A DNA stretch of 64,000 nt from Flexivirga oryzae (GCF_014190805.1 NZ_JACHVQ010000003.1:124001-188000), one strand, 5' to 3'; positions 17,599 through 26,423 are shown, numbered from the stretch's first letter. Numbers and translations are program-made. Notes: generated by a model not told the origin, from the sequence alone.

Positions 17599-18398
17599 TC
17601 GCTTGTCTCCTTCGGGGTGAAGGTCGCCGTGACCTCACCAAGTCCTTCGATCCGTGCGGTCACGCTCGACCCGGCCTGCACCGCGACCATCGGTCCGAGT
17701 GCGCCGGAGAGCACCACCTGTCCGGCGCGCAGCGGGTCGCCCATGTCACGCGCGGTGCGGGCCAGCCACTGCAGGGCGATCAGCGGGTCTCCCAGGCAGG
17801 CGGCGCCGTCGCCGGTCGACACGACGTCGCCGTCGAGCGTCATCTCCATCGAGACCTTGATCGGCTCGAATTCGTCCAGGCTGCAGTGCTTCTCACCGAG
17901 CACGAAGCGTGCGGACGAGCCGTTGTCGGCCACCGTGTCGCCGAAGGTGATGTCCCAGCCGGCGATCCGGCTGTCGACGATCTCCAGGGCGGCCACGCCG
18001 TAGTCGACCGCGGCCCGCACCTGCTCCAGGTCGAGGTCACCGTCGGCCAGGTCGGCCTTGAGGACGAACGCGATCTCGGCCTCGACCTTCGGCTGCAGCA
18101 ACCGGTCGGTCGGGACCGCGCCGGTGTCCTGCATGTCGTCGAAGAGCACGCCGAAGTCGGGGCGGTCCACGCCGAGCTGCTGCTGGACGACGGGGGAGGT
18201 CAGACCGATCTTGCGGCCGACGATGGTGGCGCCGCCGGCCAGCCGGTCCCGGGTGAGCAGCGCCTGCACGGCATACGCCGCCTCGACGTCGTCCGCGCCG
18301 ATGAGGTCACGGACCGGGGCGCAGGGCGCGAGCTGCGCGGCCGCCTGCTTCAGGCGGTCCGCCGCGGCGTGCACGGTGTCGGTGGTGGTTTCGCTCAT
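17595..18398 (-). CDS. mhpD: 2-oxopent-4-enoate (2-hydroxypentadienoate) hydratase
   Basis: 267 residues from the ATG at 18398. It hydrates the dienol product of meta-cleavage to 4-hydroxy-2-oxopentanoate. Family motifs: GRKIGLTSPVVQQQLGV, VEAEIAFVL (metal-binding glutamates), DYGVAALEIVDSRI and FVLGEKH. It is the first gene of the mhpD-F-E operon. The ring-cleaving and hydrolase genes that would feed it are not in this window, so the aromatic or steroid source is unknown. Confidence 0.92.
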   Translation of the reverse strand: MSETTTDTVHAAADRLKQAAAQLAPCAPVRDLIGADDVEAAYAVQALLTRDRLAGGATIVGRKIGLTSPVVQQQLGVDRPDFGVLFDDMQDTGAVPTDRLLQPKVEAEIAFVLKADLADGDLDLEQVRAAVDYGVAALEIVDSRIAGWDITFGDTVADNGSSARFVLGEKHCSLDEFEPIKVSMEMTLDGDVVSTGDGAACLGDPLIALQWLARTARDMGDPLRAGQVVLSGALGPMVAVQAGSSVTARIEGLGEVTATFTPKETSE

Positions 18399-18467
18399 GC
18401 CATCCACTGTGCTGGCCCGGCACCACCACACGCGAGGGTTTGGTTCCGCTCATCGGAACTCTCGGTG

Positions 18468-19247
18468 TCAGTCGGCCCGGCGGGTCGCTTCCGCCAGCTC
18501 CCGGCGCCTCGCCAGGGTGGCCGCGATGCCCGCGGCCGCTGCTTGCACGCTCGACGCGTGCTGCTGCGGTTTGAAGCGAGTGGCCGGTCCGCTGACGCTG
18601 ACGGCGGCGACGACGTCGTCCGGGTCGCTCACGATCGCCGACCCCACACAGACGGTGCCGACCGAGGACTCCTCGATCTCGTAGGCGACCCCGGTCGCGA
18701 GCACGGACTCCAGTTGGGCCCGCAACCGCCCGGGTGCCGTGATCGTGCGCGGCGCGAGCCGCCGCAGCGGACCCGCCAGCACTGTTCGTTGTATGTCGTC
18801 CGGCGCGTGCGCGAGCAGCACCTTCCCGATCGCCGTGGCGTGCAACGGCATCCGGCCACCCAGCCGCGACGGCATGCGCGCCTGGCGGTGCCCGCCGAGC
18901 TTGGCGACATACACGACCTCGACGCCCTCACGCACGCCCAGGTGCACGATCTCGTGGGTGCGTTCGTAGAGGTCCTGCAGGAACGGTGTGGCCACTTCCA
19001 ACAGGTCCCGCTCGACCGACGCGCGCATACCCAGCTCGAAGAGGCGTCCGCCCAGGACGTAGCCCTCGTCACCGTGCAGGTCGAGCAGCCGCAGCCGGGT
19101 CAGCTCCGTGAGCAGCCGGTGCAGGCTCGCCTTCGGCATCCCGGTGCGCTGCTGCAACTGGGCGAACCGCAGCGCGTTCTCGCCGGGACGGAACGCCTCC
19201 AGCACCTCCACCGCTCGCTCGAGCCGCCCGGACGTCATACCGAGCAC
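18468..19247 (-). CDS. IclR-family regulator
   Basis: 259 residues from a GTG with AGGAT close upstream; an ATG three codons in is the alternative. The winged helix-turn-helix is at about 8-65 (LQQRTGMPKASLHRLLTEL) and the GAF-like effector domain at 80-250 (RMPLHATAIGKVLLA, YEIEESSVGTVCVGSAI). It lies upstream of and on the same strand as mhpD-F-E with a 69-bp gap, so it is the likely controller of that operon. Confidence 0.9.
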   Translation of the reverse strand: MLGMTSGRLERAVEVLEAFRPGENALRFAQLQQRTGMPKASLHRLLTELTRLRLLDLHGDEGYVLGGRLFELGMRASVERDLLEVATPFLQDLYERTHEIVHLGVREGVEVVYVAKLGGHRQARMPSRLGGRMPLHATAIGKVLLAHAPDDIQRTVLAGPLRRLAPRTITAPGRLRAQLESVLATGVAYEIEESSVGTVCVGSAIVSDPDDVVAAVSVSGPATRFKPQQHASSVQAAAAGIAATLARRRELAEATRRAD

Positions 19248-19287
19248 TGAATCCTGCGGGTGCCCGGCCGGTCAAGCGGCACGCGGA

Positions 19288-19329
19288 TCAGTAGTTGGGC
19301 GCCAACGCCTTCGCGAGCGCGACGAGCGC
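19288..19329 (-). pseudogene. C-terminal remnant resembling the end of the lipoprotein gene
   Basis: Twelve bases beyond the lipoprotein stop, another frame reads ALVALAKALAPNY then stop, which resembles the true end TLTAVGKAIVGNY. The segment tcagtagttg occurs at both stops. It looks like the residue of a tandem duplicate whose body has been lost. Short and speculative. Confidence 0.35.
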
Positions 19330-19340
19330 GACGCGCCACG

Positions 19341-20351
19341 TCAGTAGTTGCCCACGATCGCCTTGCCGACGGCCGTCAGCGTCGCCTTGCCGACGTGGCC
19401 ACCGAAGCCCCGGACGAGGACCAGATGATGTTCGGTCGCTATGCGCAGGGTCGGTGGCTCACCGTTGCTGCGGCCGGTGAACACCGCCGCGGAACCCACG
19501 CCCTCGACCCGCTGGGCGTTCGGCCATCGCCGTTGCATGGAGCGCACCACCACCGGCCAGTTCGCCGGGCCGTCGTCGCCCTCGACAGTCACGTACTCGC
19601 CCCGGGTCGCCCACCGGCAGGTCTGCTCACCGTCGATATCCTGGTCACGGCGGATCGTCGGAGCGGCTCCGAGCGCCGCAGCCGCTGCGGTGTCGGCGGC
19701 CGTGCAACCCGGCTGCACGATCTGCGCCGGCCACGCATCCGCCGTGTCGGCGAGCGGCAGCGCCAGGTCGAGCTCCGCACCGAGCTGGTGGGAGGTCAGA
19801 CCCACTGTGCTGTCCGCAACGGCGAGGATGCGATCGCCGACGTGCAGCAACACCCGGGTGGCACCGGGTCCGCGTTCGACCAGCATGTCCTGGCCATCGA
19901 CGCGAAGGCGTTCGCCGTAGCGCGCATCCTGCGTGACGTAGTCGCCGTTCACCCTGGCCCGCACATAGGTGTCCCACTGGGTCGCGCTCCAGGTGGCCGC
20001 CGAGACCCCGAAGTACATCGTCGCCGGATCCGTCCCGGCGCTGTTCTTCAGCGTCACCGCGCAGTAGTCGATGGCCGGCCGGCCGACGTCGCTGCGCACC
20101 GTCCGGCGGGGAGCGGCGGCCCGGTAGTGGGGACCGGCGGTCTCCGCCACCTTGCCGACGTCGATCCTGTTGCAGATGCTGCGCTTCCACAGTTGCGCGT
20201 CGGTCGGTGCCACGGCAGCGGTACTCGTCGGGGCAGTCCGGGCCGCTGTCCCCCCGGGCGACGTCGACGCCCCGGACGAACCCGATGAACTGCACGCCCC
20301 CAGCGCCGCGGTCGCGATCACCGCCGCCAGCACCGCTGTCGCACGTCGCAC
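19341..20351 (-). CDS. lipoprotein of unknown function
   Basis: 336 residues from a GTG with GGGAGGAG upstream. The signal peptide ends in a lipobox (AALGAC, Cys20), followed by a Ser/Gly/Thr-rich spacer, so the protein should be anchored outside the membrane. The remainder has two similar halves, each with two Cys (SICNRIDVG and YCAVTL; GCTAADT and TCRWAT), as in actinobacterial DUF3558-type lipoproteins. No enzymatic motif is visible. It is probably monocistronic. Confidence 0.75.
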   Translation of the reverse strand: MRRATAVLAAVIATAALGACSSSGSSGASTSPGGTAARTAPTSTAAVAPTDAQLWKRSICNRIDVGKVAETAGPHYRAAAPRRTVRSDVGRPAIDYCAVTLKNSAGTDPATMYFGVSAATWSATQWDTYVRARVNGDYVTQDARYGERLRVDGQDMLVERGPGATRVLLHVGDRILAVADSTVGLTSHQLGAELDLALPLADTADAWPAQIVQPGCTAADTAAAAALGAAPTIRRDQDIDGEQTCRWATRGEYVTVEGDDGPANWPVVVRSMQRRWPNAQRVEGVGSAAVFTGRSNGEPPTLRIATEHHLVLVRGFGGHVGKATLTAVGKAIVGNY

Positions 20352-20464
20352 GAACCCGTCTCCTCCCACCGGTGAACCTGTCAGAGGAGTTGACGTCCGG
20401 TATGGCGACTTCGGTTGCACCGGCTCCGCCATACCAGCCGACGGCCCGGCAGCGACCGAGACCG

Positions 20465-21139
20465 TCATACCTCGGAATACGTTCTGCCCTCGACATACTC
20501 GACGCGACCACCGATCGCGACCGTCCCGTCGTCCTGCGGCCGGACGACGATGCGCGACCCGACCCCCTGATGGATGGTGAGCGGTCGTTGCAGCAGCGCG
20601 CCGAGCCGGATGGCGGCCGCACCCGTCGCCTCGTCCTCGGCGATGCCCATCCGCGTCGGGAAGACACGCACCCGGACCTCCCCGGCCGCCTCGTCCATCC
20701 AGGCCCACACGTGCAGGTGCTCGCCGGGTCCGGCGCCCGGGTGGGCCTCGACCTCCGCCGCCGAGCCGAGCCGGTGCATGTCGAACTCCGGCGCCCACTC
20801 CGGCCGGGCGCTGATCCAGGTGTCGTCGCCGTCGACCCAGGCCGGGACGTCGCCGGCGGGCGGATGCAGCGTCGATACCTCGAAACCCTCGCGGTGCAGC
20901 AGCCAGGAGGTGCCCACGAGCGGGTGACCGGCGAGCGGCAACTCGACCGCAGGAGTGTGGATCCGGACCTCGCCGCGCGCGGCGTCACGCACGAAGACGG
21001 TCTCGGAGAAGCCGAGTTCGGCGGCGACGGCCTGCCGCCGGTCGGCCGGCCGGTCCGCGGCGTCGAGGAACACCCCGAGCGGATTGCCCCCGCGACCGTC
21101 GTCGCCGACGAACACCTTCAGCACGTGCAGCAGCGTCAT
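20465..21139 (-). CDS. PhzF-family isomerase-like protein
   Basis: 224 residues from the ATG at 21139, shorter than the usual 260-300. PhzF/DapF fold signatures are present: GGNPLGVF, the catalytic glutamate region FSETVFV, the second-half strand AGHPLVGT and EATGAAAIRLG. Members isomerise small acids. PhzF itself acts in phenazine synthesis, but most chromosomal homologues have no known substrate. It lies 25 bp downstream of fahA and could be the last gene of the homogentisate operon. Confidence 0.85.
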   Translation of the reverse strand: MTLLHVLKVFVGDDGRGGNPLGVFLDAADRPADRRQAVAAELGFSETVFVRDAARGEVRIHTPAVELPLAGHPLVGTSWLLHREGFEVSTLHPPAGDVPAWVDGDDTWISARPEWAPEFDMHRLGSAAEVEAHPGAGPGEHLHVWAWMDEAAGEVRVRVFPTRMGIAEDEATGAAAIRLGALLQRPLTIHQGVGSRIVVRPQDDGTVAIGGRVEYVEGRTYSEV

Positions 21140-21163
21140 ACCGCCATTCAACACGGGTCGGGG

Positions 21164-22357
21164 CTATGCGGCCGGACCGGGCACGATCCGGCCGGCCGCC
21201 TCGCCGAACCCGATGCGCGAGCCGCCCGCCCCCGGGGCGGTGGCGCGCAGCACGATCTCGTCACCGTCCTGCAGGAAGGTGCGGGTCTCGTCCCCGACGG
21301 TGACCGGCTCGGCGCCGCCCCAGGTCAGCTCGATGAACGCGCCGCGCTGGTCCTTGTCCGGCCCGGAGATCGTGCCGGACGCGAAGAGGTCGCCGGTGCG
21401 TGACGGGGCACCGTTCACCGTCTGGTGGGCCAGCATCTGCGCGGGCGACCAGTACATCGCGGCGTACGGCGGGCGGGAGACGACCTGGCCGTTCCACACG
21501 ACCTCGAGGTCGATGTCGAGTCCCCAGGTGCGGTCCATCGCCAGGTAGGGCAACACTTTCGGGTCCTGCGGGGGCGTGTCGACGCGGGCGGCGTCGAGTG
21601 CGAGCAGCGGCACCACCCAGGGGCTGATGGTGGACGCGAACGACTTGCCCAGGTTGGGTCCGAGCGGGACGTACTCCCAGGCCTGTATGTCGCGGGCCGA
21701 CCAGTCGTTGAACAGCACGACCCCGAAGATGTGCCGGTCCGCGGCGCCGGCCGGCACGGACGTGCCCATCGCCGAACCGGTCCCCACCACGAAACCCAGC
21801 TCGGCCTCGATGTCCAGGCGGGTACTCGGCCCGAAGACCGGTGCCGGGTCGTCCGGGCCCTTGCGCTGGCCGTTCGGGCGCACGACGTCGGTGCCGGACA
21901 CCACGACCGAGGCGGCCCGCCCGTGGTAGCCGACCGGCAGGTGCTTCCAGTTGGGCATCAGCGGCTCGGGGTTGTCCGGCCGGAAGAGCCGGCCCAGGTT
22001 GGAGGCGTGGTGCTCGGACGCGTAGAAGTCGACGTAGTCGGCGACCTCGAACGGCAGCAGCATCTCGACGTCGCCCGTCGCGTGCACCGCGTCGTCGGGT
22101 ATGTCCCCGGCCAGCCCCGCCGCGATCCGCTCGCGCACCGACACCCAGCGGTCGTAGCCCTGCGCCATGAAGGCGTTCAGCGTCGGCTCGGCGAAGACGG
22201 CGTCGTCGCCCTCGGTGCCGAGCAGCAGCCCGAGGTCCACCACGTCGTCGCCGAAACGTGTTGCGATCCGGGATGTTCCGCCTGGAACCCGGTAGACGCC
22301 ATAGGGCAGGTTGGCGAGGCCGAAGAGCGAGTCGGCCGGGACGGTCAGGCGGGTCAT
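21164..22357 (-). CDS. fahA: fumarylacetoacetase
   Basis: 397 residues, close to the 400-420 typical of the enzyme. It hydrolyses fumarylacetoacetate to fumarate and acetoacetate, the last step of tyrosine/homogentisate degradation. Visible motifs are DFYASEHHASNLGRLFR (metal Asp and catalytic His), PVGYHGRAASVVVSGT, FNDWSARDIQAWEYVPLGP and SGTISGPD. The ATG overlaps the preceding gene's stop by four bases, so it is coupled to the hmgA operon. Confidence 0.95.
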   Translation of the reverse strand: MTRLTVPADSLFGLANLPYGVYRVPGGTSRIATRFGDDVVDLGLLLGTEGDDAVFAEPTLNAFMAQGYDRWVSVRERIAAGLAGDIPDDAVHATGDVEMLLPFEVADYVDFYASEHHASNLGRLFRPDNPEPLMPNWKHLPVGYHGRAASVVVSGTDVVRPNGQRKGPDDPAPVFGPSTRLDIEAELGFVVGTGSAMGTSVPAGAADRHIFGVVLFNDWSARDIQAWEYVPLGPNLGKSFASTISPWVVPLLALDAARVDTPPQDPKVLPYLAMDRTWGLDIDLEVVWNGQVVSRPPYAAMYWSPAQMLAHQTVNGAPSRTGDLFASGTISGPDKDQRGAFIELTWGGAEPVTVGDETRTFLQDGDEIVLRATAPGAGGSRIGFGEAAGRIVPGPAA

Positions 22358-23193
22358 GCGGTCTCCTGGGTGCGGGTGCGGTGGGACTCGGGCAGCAGCC
22401 CGAGGTCGACGAGTTCATCGACGGGGTCGGCGACGGAGCAGGTGCCGAAGGAGCGGAACGTCTGCCGCACACCCGGCCCCAGCTCTTGTATGCCGCTCGC
22501 CACGACGGCCGGATCCCGCTGTGCGAGCAGGCCGGCGATCTCGTCGACGGACGCCTCCCGGTGTGCCGCGTCGGCGGCCAGCAGCACGTTGAGGAAACCG
22601 TGCTGCTCGAAACCGGTATCCGGGTCGGTGTTGCGCAATGCGTGGTGCAGACCGGCAGTTGCCTTGAACGACAGACCGTTCCGCGTGACGGAGGCGATCG
22701 TCTCGGCCAGCTCGGCCTCGTCCGGGTAGAGCTCGGCGCGGACGCCGCCGGTGCGCAGCTTGGCGCGGAGGCGTGTCCCGGACAGCACCGCGGCGACGGC
22801 GTCACGGCGTGCGTCACGCGGCAGCTCGACATACACCTCGAGGTCGTCGGGGACGCCGGACAGCGCACCGACGACAGCCGATGCTGCATCGCCTCCGCCG
22901 AGCGCCACCTCGAGCCCCACCAACCGGACCGCGGGGATCGCGGCGGCCCGCGCCAGCGCGGCACCCACGCCGGCGAGTGGCACGGTCATCGACAGGGGCA
23001 GCGATCCGGGCGGCAGGGACGCCGTGCACGCCGCGAGCGCATCCAGGTCGCGGGCCGCGAGCACGAAGGCGCCGACGACCCCGGCATACGGTGCGTGTTC
23101 GTGGCGCCCGTGTGCCGGAACTGCTTCCGCCAGAGGGAGATTCCCGGGCGGGAAGACCGCGGCGTCGTCGAGCAGCCGGTCGAAGATGCTCAT
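22354..23193 (-). CDS. conserved protein between hmgA and fahA
   Basis: 279 residues, not assigned to an enzyme family I can name. It begins FDRLLDDAAVFPPGNLPL; the rest looks like an alpha/beta barrel or similar soluble fold (VRLVGLEVAL, RAKLRTGGV, GLSFKATAGLHHALRN, FLNVLLAADAAH). The KATAGLHH and RTGG segments look like an active site. Its start overlaps the hmgA stop and its stop overlaps the fahA start, each by four bases. No maleylacetoacetate isomerase gene is visible here, so it could fill that step; this is inference only. Confidence 0.75.
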   Translation of the reverse strand: MSIFDRLLDDAAVFPPGNLPLAEAVPAHGRHEHAPYAGVVGAFVLAARDLDALAACTASLPPGSLPLSMTVPLAGVGAALARAAAIPAVRLVGLEVALGGGDAASAVVGALSGVPDDLEVYVELPRDARRDAVAAVLSGTRLRAKLRTGGVRAELYPDEAELAETIASVTRNGLSFKATAGLHHALRNTDPDTGFEQHGFLNVLLAADAAHREASVDEIAGLLAQRDPAVVASGIQELGPGVRQTFRSFGTCSVADPVDELVDLGLLPESHRTRTQETA

Positions 23194-24401
23194 TGCTGTC
23201 CCTGCGACCACGAGTAGGCGTAGGTGCCGTCGTCGGCGGCGCGCGCACCCTCGCCGAGCAGCAACGGCCGGAACGTGTCGACCATGACGGCGAGCTCGTC
23301 GAAGTACTCCACGCCGATGGACCGCTCGTACGCGCCCGGCTGCGGGCCGTGCGAATGGCCGCCCGGGTGCAGCGAGATCGAGCCGTTGCCGATGCCGGAG
23401 CCCTTGCGCGCCTCGTAGTCGCCGCCGCAGTAGAACATGACCTCGTCGGAGTCGACGTTGGAGTGGTAGTAGGGCACCGGGATCGACAGCGGGTGGTAGT
23501 CGACCTTGCGCGGCACGAAGTTGCAGACCACGAAATTGAAACCCTCGAAGACCTGGTGCACGGGCGGCGGCTGGTGCACCTTGCCGGTGATCGGCATGAA
23601 GTCCTCCACGTTGAAGGCGAAGGGATAGAGACAACCGTCCCAGCCAACCACGTCGAAGGGGTGGTCCGGGACCACGTGGACGGATCCGCCGATGCCGCCG
23701 GGCAGCCCCTCGACGCGGTGTTTGACGTAGACCTCGACGCCTTCGGTGGTCGAGCCCGTCGGGGCCTCCGCCAGGTGTGGCTCACCCGGCCCGCGCAGGT
23801 CGCGCTCGCAGTAGGGGGCGTGCTCCAGCAGCTGCCCGTGCTTGGACAGGTACTGCCGGGCCGGGCCGATGTGGCTGTTGCCCTCGATCGCGTAGATCCG
23901 GACCGTGCCGCGCGGCACGATGCGGTGCGTGGTCGCACGCGGGATGACGATGTAGTCGCCCTGGTGTGCGTCCAGGTCGCCGAAGACGGTCTCGACGACC
24001 GCGTCACCCTCCTCGACATACAGGCACTCGTCGCCGATCGCGTTGCGGTAGAGGGGACTCGGCGTATCCGCGACCACGTAGTTCAGGCGCACGTCGCCGT
24101 TGCCCAGCACCAGCCGGCGCCCGGTCACCGCGTCGACACCGGTCGTGCCCGCGGGGAAGAGCTCGTGCAGCTTCAGGTGCATCGGCTTCAGCGGGTGGTT
24201 GGGGACCAGGCTCTGGTCGGGCAGCTCCCAGACGCGGAACTCCCGGACCGACGACGGGATGCTGCGGTGGTAGAGCAGCGAGGAGTCGGAGGAGAAGCCC
24301 TCCTCGCCCATCAGCTCCTCGTAGTAGAGCGAGCCGTCGGCGGCGCGGTGCTGGGTATGGCGGGTCCGTGGCACGGAACCGACGGAGCGGTAATACGGCA
24401 T
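23190..24401 (-). CDS. hmgA: homogentisate 1,2-dioxygenase
   Basis: 403 residues. It opens homogentisate to maleylacetoacetate using Fe(II). Seen: HRIVPRGTVRIYAIEGNSHIGP in two parts of the cupin core, the iron-binding HPGGHSHGPQPG region, and the glutamate of DEVMFYCGGDYEARKGSG. It begins the operon hmgA, unassigned gene, fahA, possibly with the PhzF gene. A regulator is divergent from it across a 133-bp gap that holds direct repeats. Confidence 0.95.
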   Translation of the reverse strand: MPYYRSVGSVPRTRHTQHRAADGSLYYEELMGEEGFSSDSSLLYHRSIPSSVREFRVWELPDQSLVPNHPLKPMHLKLHELFPAGTTGVDAVTGRRLVLGNGDVRLNYVVADTPSPLYRNAIGDECLYVEEGDAVVETVFGDLDAHQGDYIVIPRATTHRIVPRGTVRIYAIEGNSHIGPARQYLSKHGQLLEHAPYCERDLRGPGEPHLAEAPTGSTTEGVEVYVKHRVEGLPGGIGGSVHVVPDHPFDVVGWDGCLYPFAFNVEDFMPITGKVHQPPPVHQVFEGFNFVVCNFVPRKVDYHPLSIPVPYYHSNVDSDEVMFYCGGDYEARKGSGIGNGSISLHPGGHSHGPQPGAYERSIGVEYFDELAVMVDTFRPLLLGEGARAADDGTYAYSWSQGQQ

Positions 24402-24491
24402 CGATGGGTCCTTTCGAGCAGGGCACGGGCGGGTGTTCCTGACACGTCAGGCTAGGAATACTCCGCGTCATACAGCCGGAATCACCCGGTT

Positions 24492-24509
24492 ATGACATGT
24501 GAATGACAT
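24492..24509. promoter_or_regulatory. direct-repeat operator candidate (ATGACAT x2)
   Basis: Two copies of ATGACAT (24492-24498 and 24503-24509) with an 11-bp period, in the intergenic region between hmgA and its divergent regulator. OmpR-type winged-helix proteins typically bind head-to-tail repeats with a 10-11 bp period, and the adjacent gene encodes such a domain. Confidence 0.5.
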
Positions 24510-24534
24510 AATTGACGCGAAGGGACGGTGCGGC

Positions 24535-25848
24535 ATGCCTGACGCGAGGGGATCGGTGTCGGTCTTCCCGGTGCCCGACCGGCGGCTGGCGATCGTGGCG
24601 CTGCGCGGGCCGCACGCACACGCCGGGGTCGTGCCGACGCACCAGCTGCTGGTGGAGCAGGCGGCCGCGGGGCTGGCCTGGTCCACCTTCGCGGTCAGCA
24701 GCGCGGCAGAGCTGGCCTGGTCGCTGACCGTCAACCGGCCGGCCGCGGTCGCGGTGGTGGGCTCGACAGCCGCCCCGCCCGACCCGGAGCTGATCGAGCG
24801 GGTCCGGGCGGCAACCCGGGCACCGGTCCTCGTCCTGGGCGCCTTCAGCGCGAATCGGACCATCGCCCTGCTCCGCGCCGGCGCCGACACCGTGGCCGCG
24901 CCGGCGATCCGGCCGGCCGAGCTCGGCGGTCGGCTGCTCGCCCTGGTCCGCCGGGCGGCGGGCGGCTCGGACAGCGGTGCGCGCTACCTGGCCGCGGGGC
25001 CGTTGCGCATCGACCTGTGGCAGCACGAGGCCGCCCTCGACCAGCAGCCGCTGGCGCTGACGGCGACCGAGTTCAAACTGCTGGTCTGCCTGATGGAGGC
25101 CGACGGGCGGGCCGTCCCGAGCGACCGCATCGTCGCCCGGGTGTGGGGTTGGGCCGGTGACGATGCCGGGCCGAACCTGTTGCGGATCAACGTGATGCGG
25201 CTGCGCCGCAAGCTCGGTGAGCGCGCCACGGACGCACGGCTCATCGTGTCGGTGCGCGGCACCGGCTACCGGTTCGGGGCGCAGGTCACCGAGCTCGGCG
25301 AGCGCGAGGACCGGCCGCCGGCGGACGCGAGCAGCGACCTGCTGCTCGCCGAACGGCTCGCCCGCCGATGCGAGGAGCTGGCGTCCGCGCCGGACGCCGC
25401 GCAGGCCGCCCAGCGAGTCATCGAGTCACTGATCACCGAGGGCACGGTGGACGCCGCGGGCCTGCACCTGCTGCGGGACGACCGGTTGCAGCTGGTCGCG
25501 CACCGCGGCTTCAGCGCCGCGTGGGAGGACGCCGCGCGGGAGCTGCAGCTGGTCGACTCCGGGTATGGCGCCGTCCGCGCGCTCGGCTCCACCGAGCCGC
25601 TGCAGCTGCGCCCGGCGCGGGCGCCGCGCTTCCCCGGCACGGCGCAGCTGACGCGGGCCGAGCTGCCCGGCACCTACCTGTTCGTCCCGTTGCGCAGCGG
25701 GGACGCCGTCGTCGGGGCGATGGGCCTGCACCGGCACTCCGACGAACCCTTCGGTCCGCTCACCATCACCTACCTGCGCGCGGTCGGCGCCCTGTGCGTG
25801 TGTGCCTGGAGCCGCGCCCGCTCAGCCGAGCCGATCCAGCAGCGCTGA
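24535..25848 (+). CDS. OmpR-type winged-helix regulator with GAF-like domain
   Basis: 437 residues from the ATG at 24535; a GTG at 24499 would put part of the operator repeat in the coding sequence. Order: a receiver-like domain (about 1-135) that I cannot fit to the usual phosphorylation aspartate and lysine; an OmpR/PhoB DNA-binding domain (about 145-245: LTATEFKLLVCLMEADGRAV, RINVMRLRRKLGE, VRGTGYRF); and a C-terminal GAF-like sensor (about 275-430). It is divergent from hmgA and probably controls that operon, perhaps by binding an aromatic acid in the GAF domain. Confidence 0.8.
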   Translation: MPDARGSVSVFPVPDRRLAIVALRGPHAHAGVVPTHQLLVEQAAAGLAWSTFAVSSAAELAWSLTVNRPAAVAVVGSTAAPPDPELIERVRAATRAPVLVLGAFSANRTIALLRAGADTVAAPAIRPAELGGRLLALVRRAAGGSDSGARYLAAGPLRIDLWQHEAALDQQPLALTATEFKLLVCLMEADGRAVPSDRIVARVWGWAGDDAGPNLLRINVMRLRRKLGERATDARLIVSVRGTGYRFGAQVTELGEREDRPPADASSDLLLAERLARRCEELASAPDAAQAAQRVIESLITEGTVDAAGLHLLRDDRLQLVAHRGFSAAWEDAARELQLVDSGYGAVRALGSTEPLQLRPARAPRFPGTAQLTRAELPGTYLFVPLRSGDAVVGAMGLHRHSDEPFGPLTITYLRAVGALCVCAWSRARSAEPIQQR

Positions 25849-25853
25849 ACAGC

Positions 25854-25897
25854 CTGCAAACATCCGGTTAGCAGCTCTGCAATCATCCGGTCAGCGA
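25854..25897. repeat. two-copy 21-bp direct repeat
   Basis: Near-identical 21-mers (25854-25874 and 25877-25897, sharing CTGCAA-CATCCGGT-AGC) fill the gap between the two convergent genes. They do not form a hairpin. Function unknown. Confidence 0.5.
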
Positions 25898-25901
25898 CTG
25901 C

Positions 25902-26423
25902 TCACAGCACCTTCGTGCCGTACATCTCCCCGAGCCGGTTGGCCAGCAACTCCAGCCGCTCGCCGTCCGGACCGCGGAAGTAGATCGAGTCCCGCGACGC
26001 CACCTGGTAGGGCACCCCGGCGTCGTCCAGCTTGGCGCGCAGGTAGTCCCAGTTCTCCTTGGTGACCGAGATCGCGATGTGGTGGTGGCCGCCGAGGACC
26101 TCGCGGTAGGCGCCGACGTCGACGCCGGGCAGGTCGAAGTAGGCGATCAGGTTGCCCGCGCCGATGTCGAAGAAGAAGTGCGTCGAGCCGGGCAGGTCGC
26201 GGTTCTCGAACATCTCGGTCAGCGGCATCTCCAGCAGGTCCTGCCAGAAGGCGCAGGTGCGCTCGACGTCCGAACTGATCTGTGCCGTGTGGTGATTGCC
26301 GCGTCCCCGGGTCTGCGGCGGGTTCTCCTGCAGGAACCGGCGCTTGATGCGCTCGCGGTCCTTGGTGAGTGCGTCGAGGTCGACCTCGGCCTGCTCCCCG
26401 CCGCTGTAGGTCGAGTCGGACAT
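25902..26423 (-). CDS. VOC-family (glyoxalase/extradiol dioxygenase-like) protein
   Basis: 173 residues from the ATG at 26423, with GGAAGGATC upstream. A charged N-terminal segment of about 40 residues precedes one VOC module: HHTAQISSDVERTCAFWQDLLEMPL, HFFFDIGAGNLIAYFD, HHHIAISV and IYFRGPDGERLELLA. Candidate metal ligands are the first His of HHTAQ, a His of HHHIAIS and the Glu of ERLEL. Family members include glyoxalases and ring-cleaving dioxygenases. Nearby aromatic genes favour a catabolic role, but the substrate is not known. Confidence 0.82.
   Translation of the reverse strand: MSDSTYSGGEQAEVDLDALTKDRERIKRRFLQENPPQTRGRGNHHTAQISSDVERTCAFWQDLLEMPLTEMFENRDLPGSTHFFFDIGAGNLIAYFDLPGVDVGAYREVLGGHHHIAISVTKENWDYLRAKLDDAGVPYQVASRDSIYFRGPDGERLELLANRLGEMYGTKVL

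Noticed and set aside
24402..24534. Riboswitch upstream of hmgA
   Set aside because: I saw no known aptamer layout; the direct repeats are better explained as a protein site.
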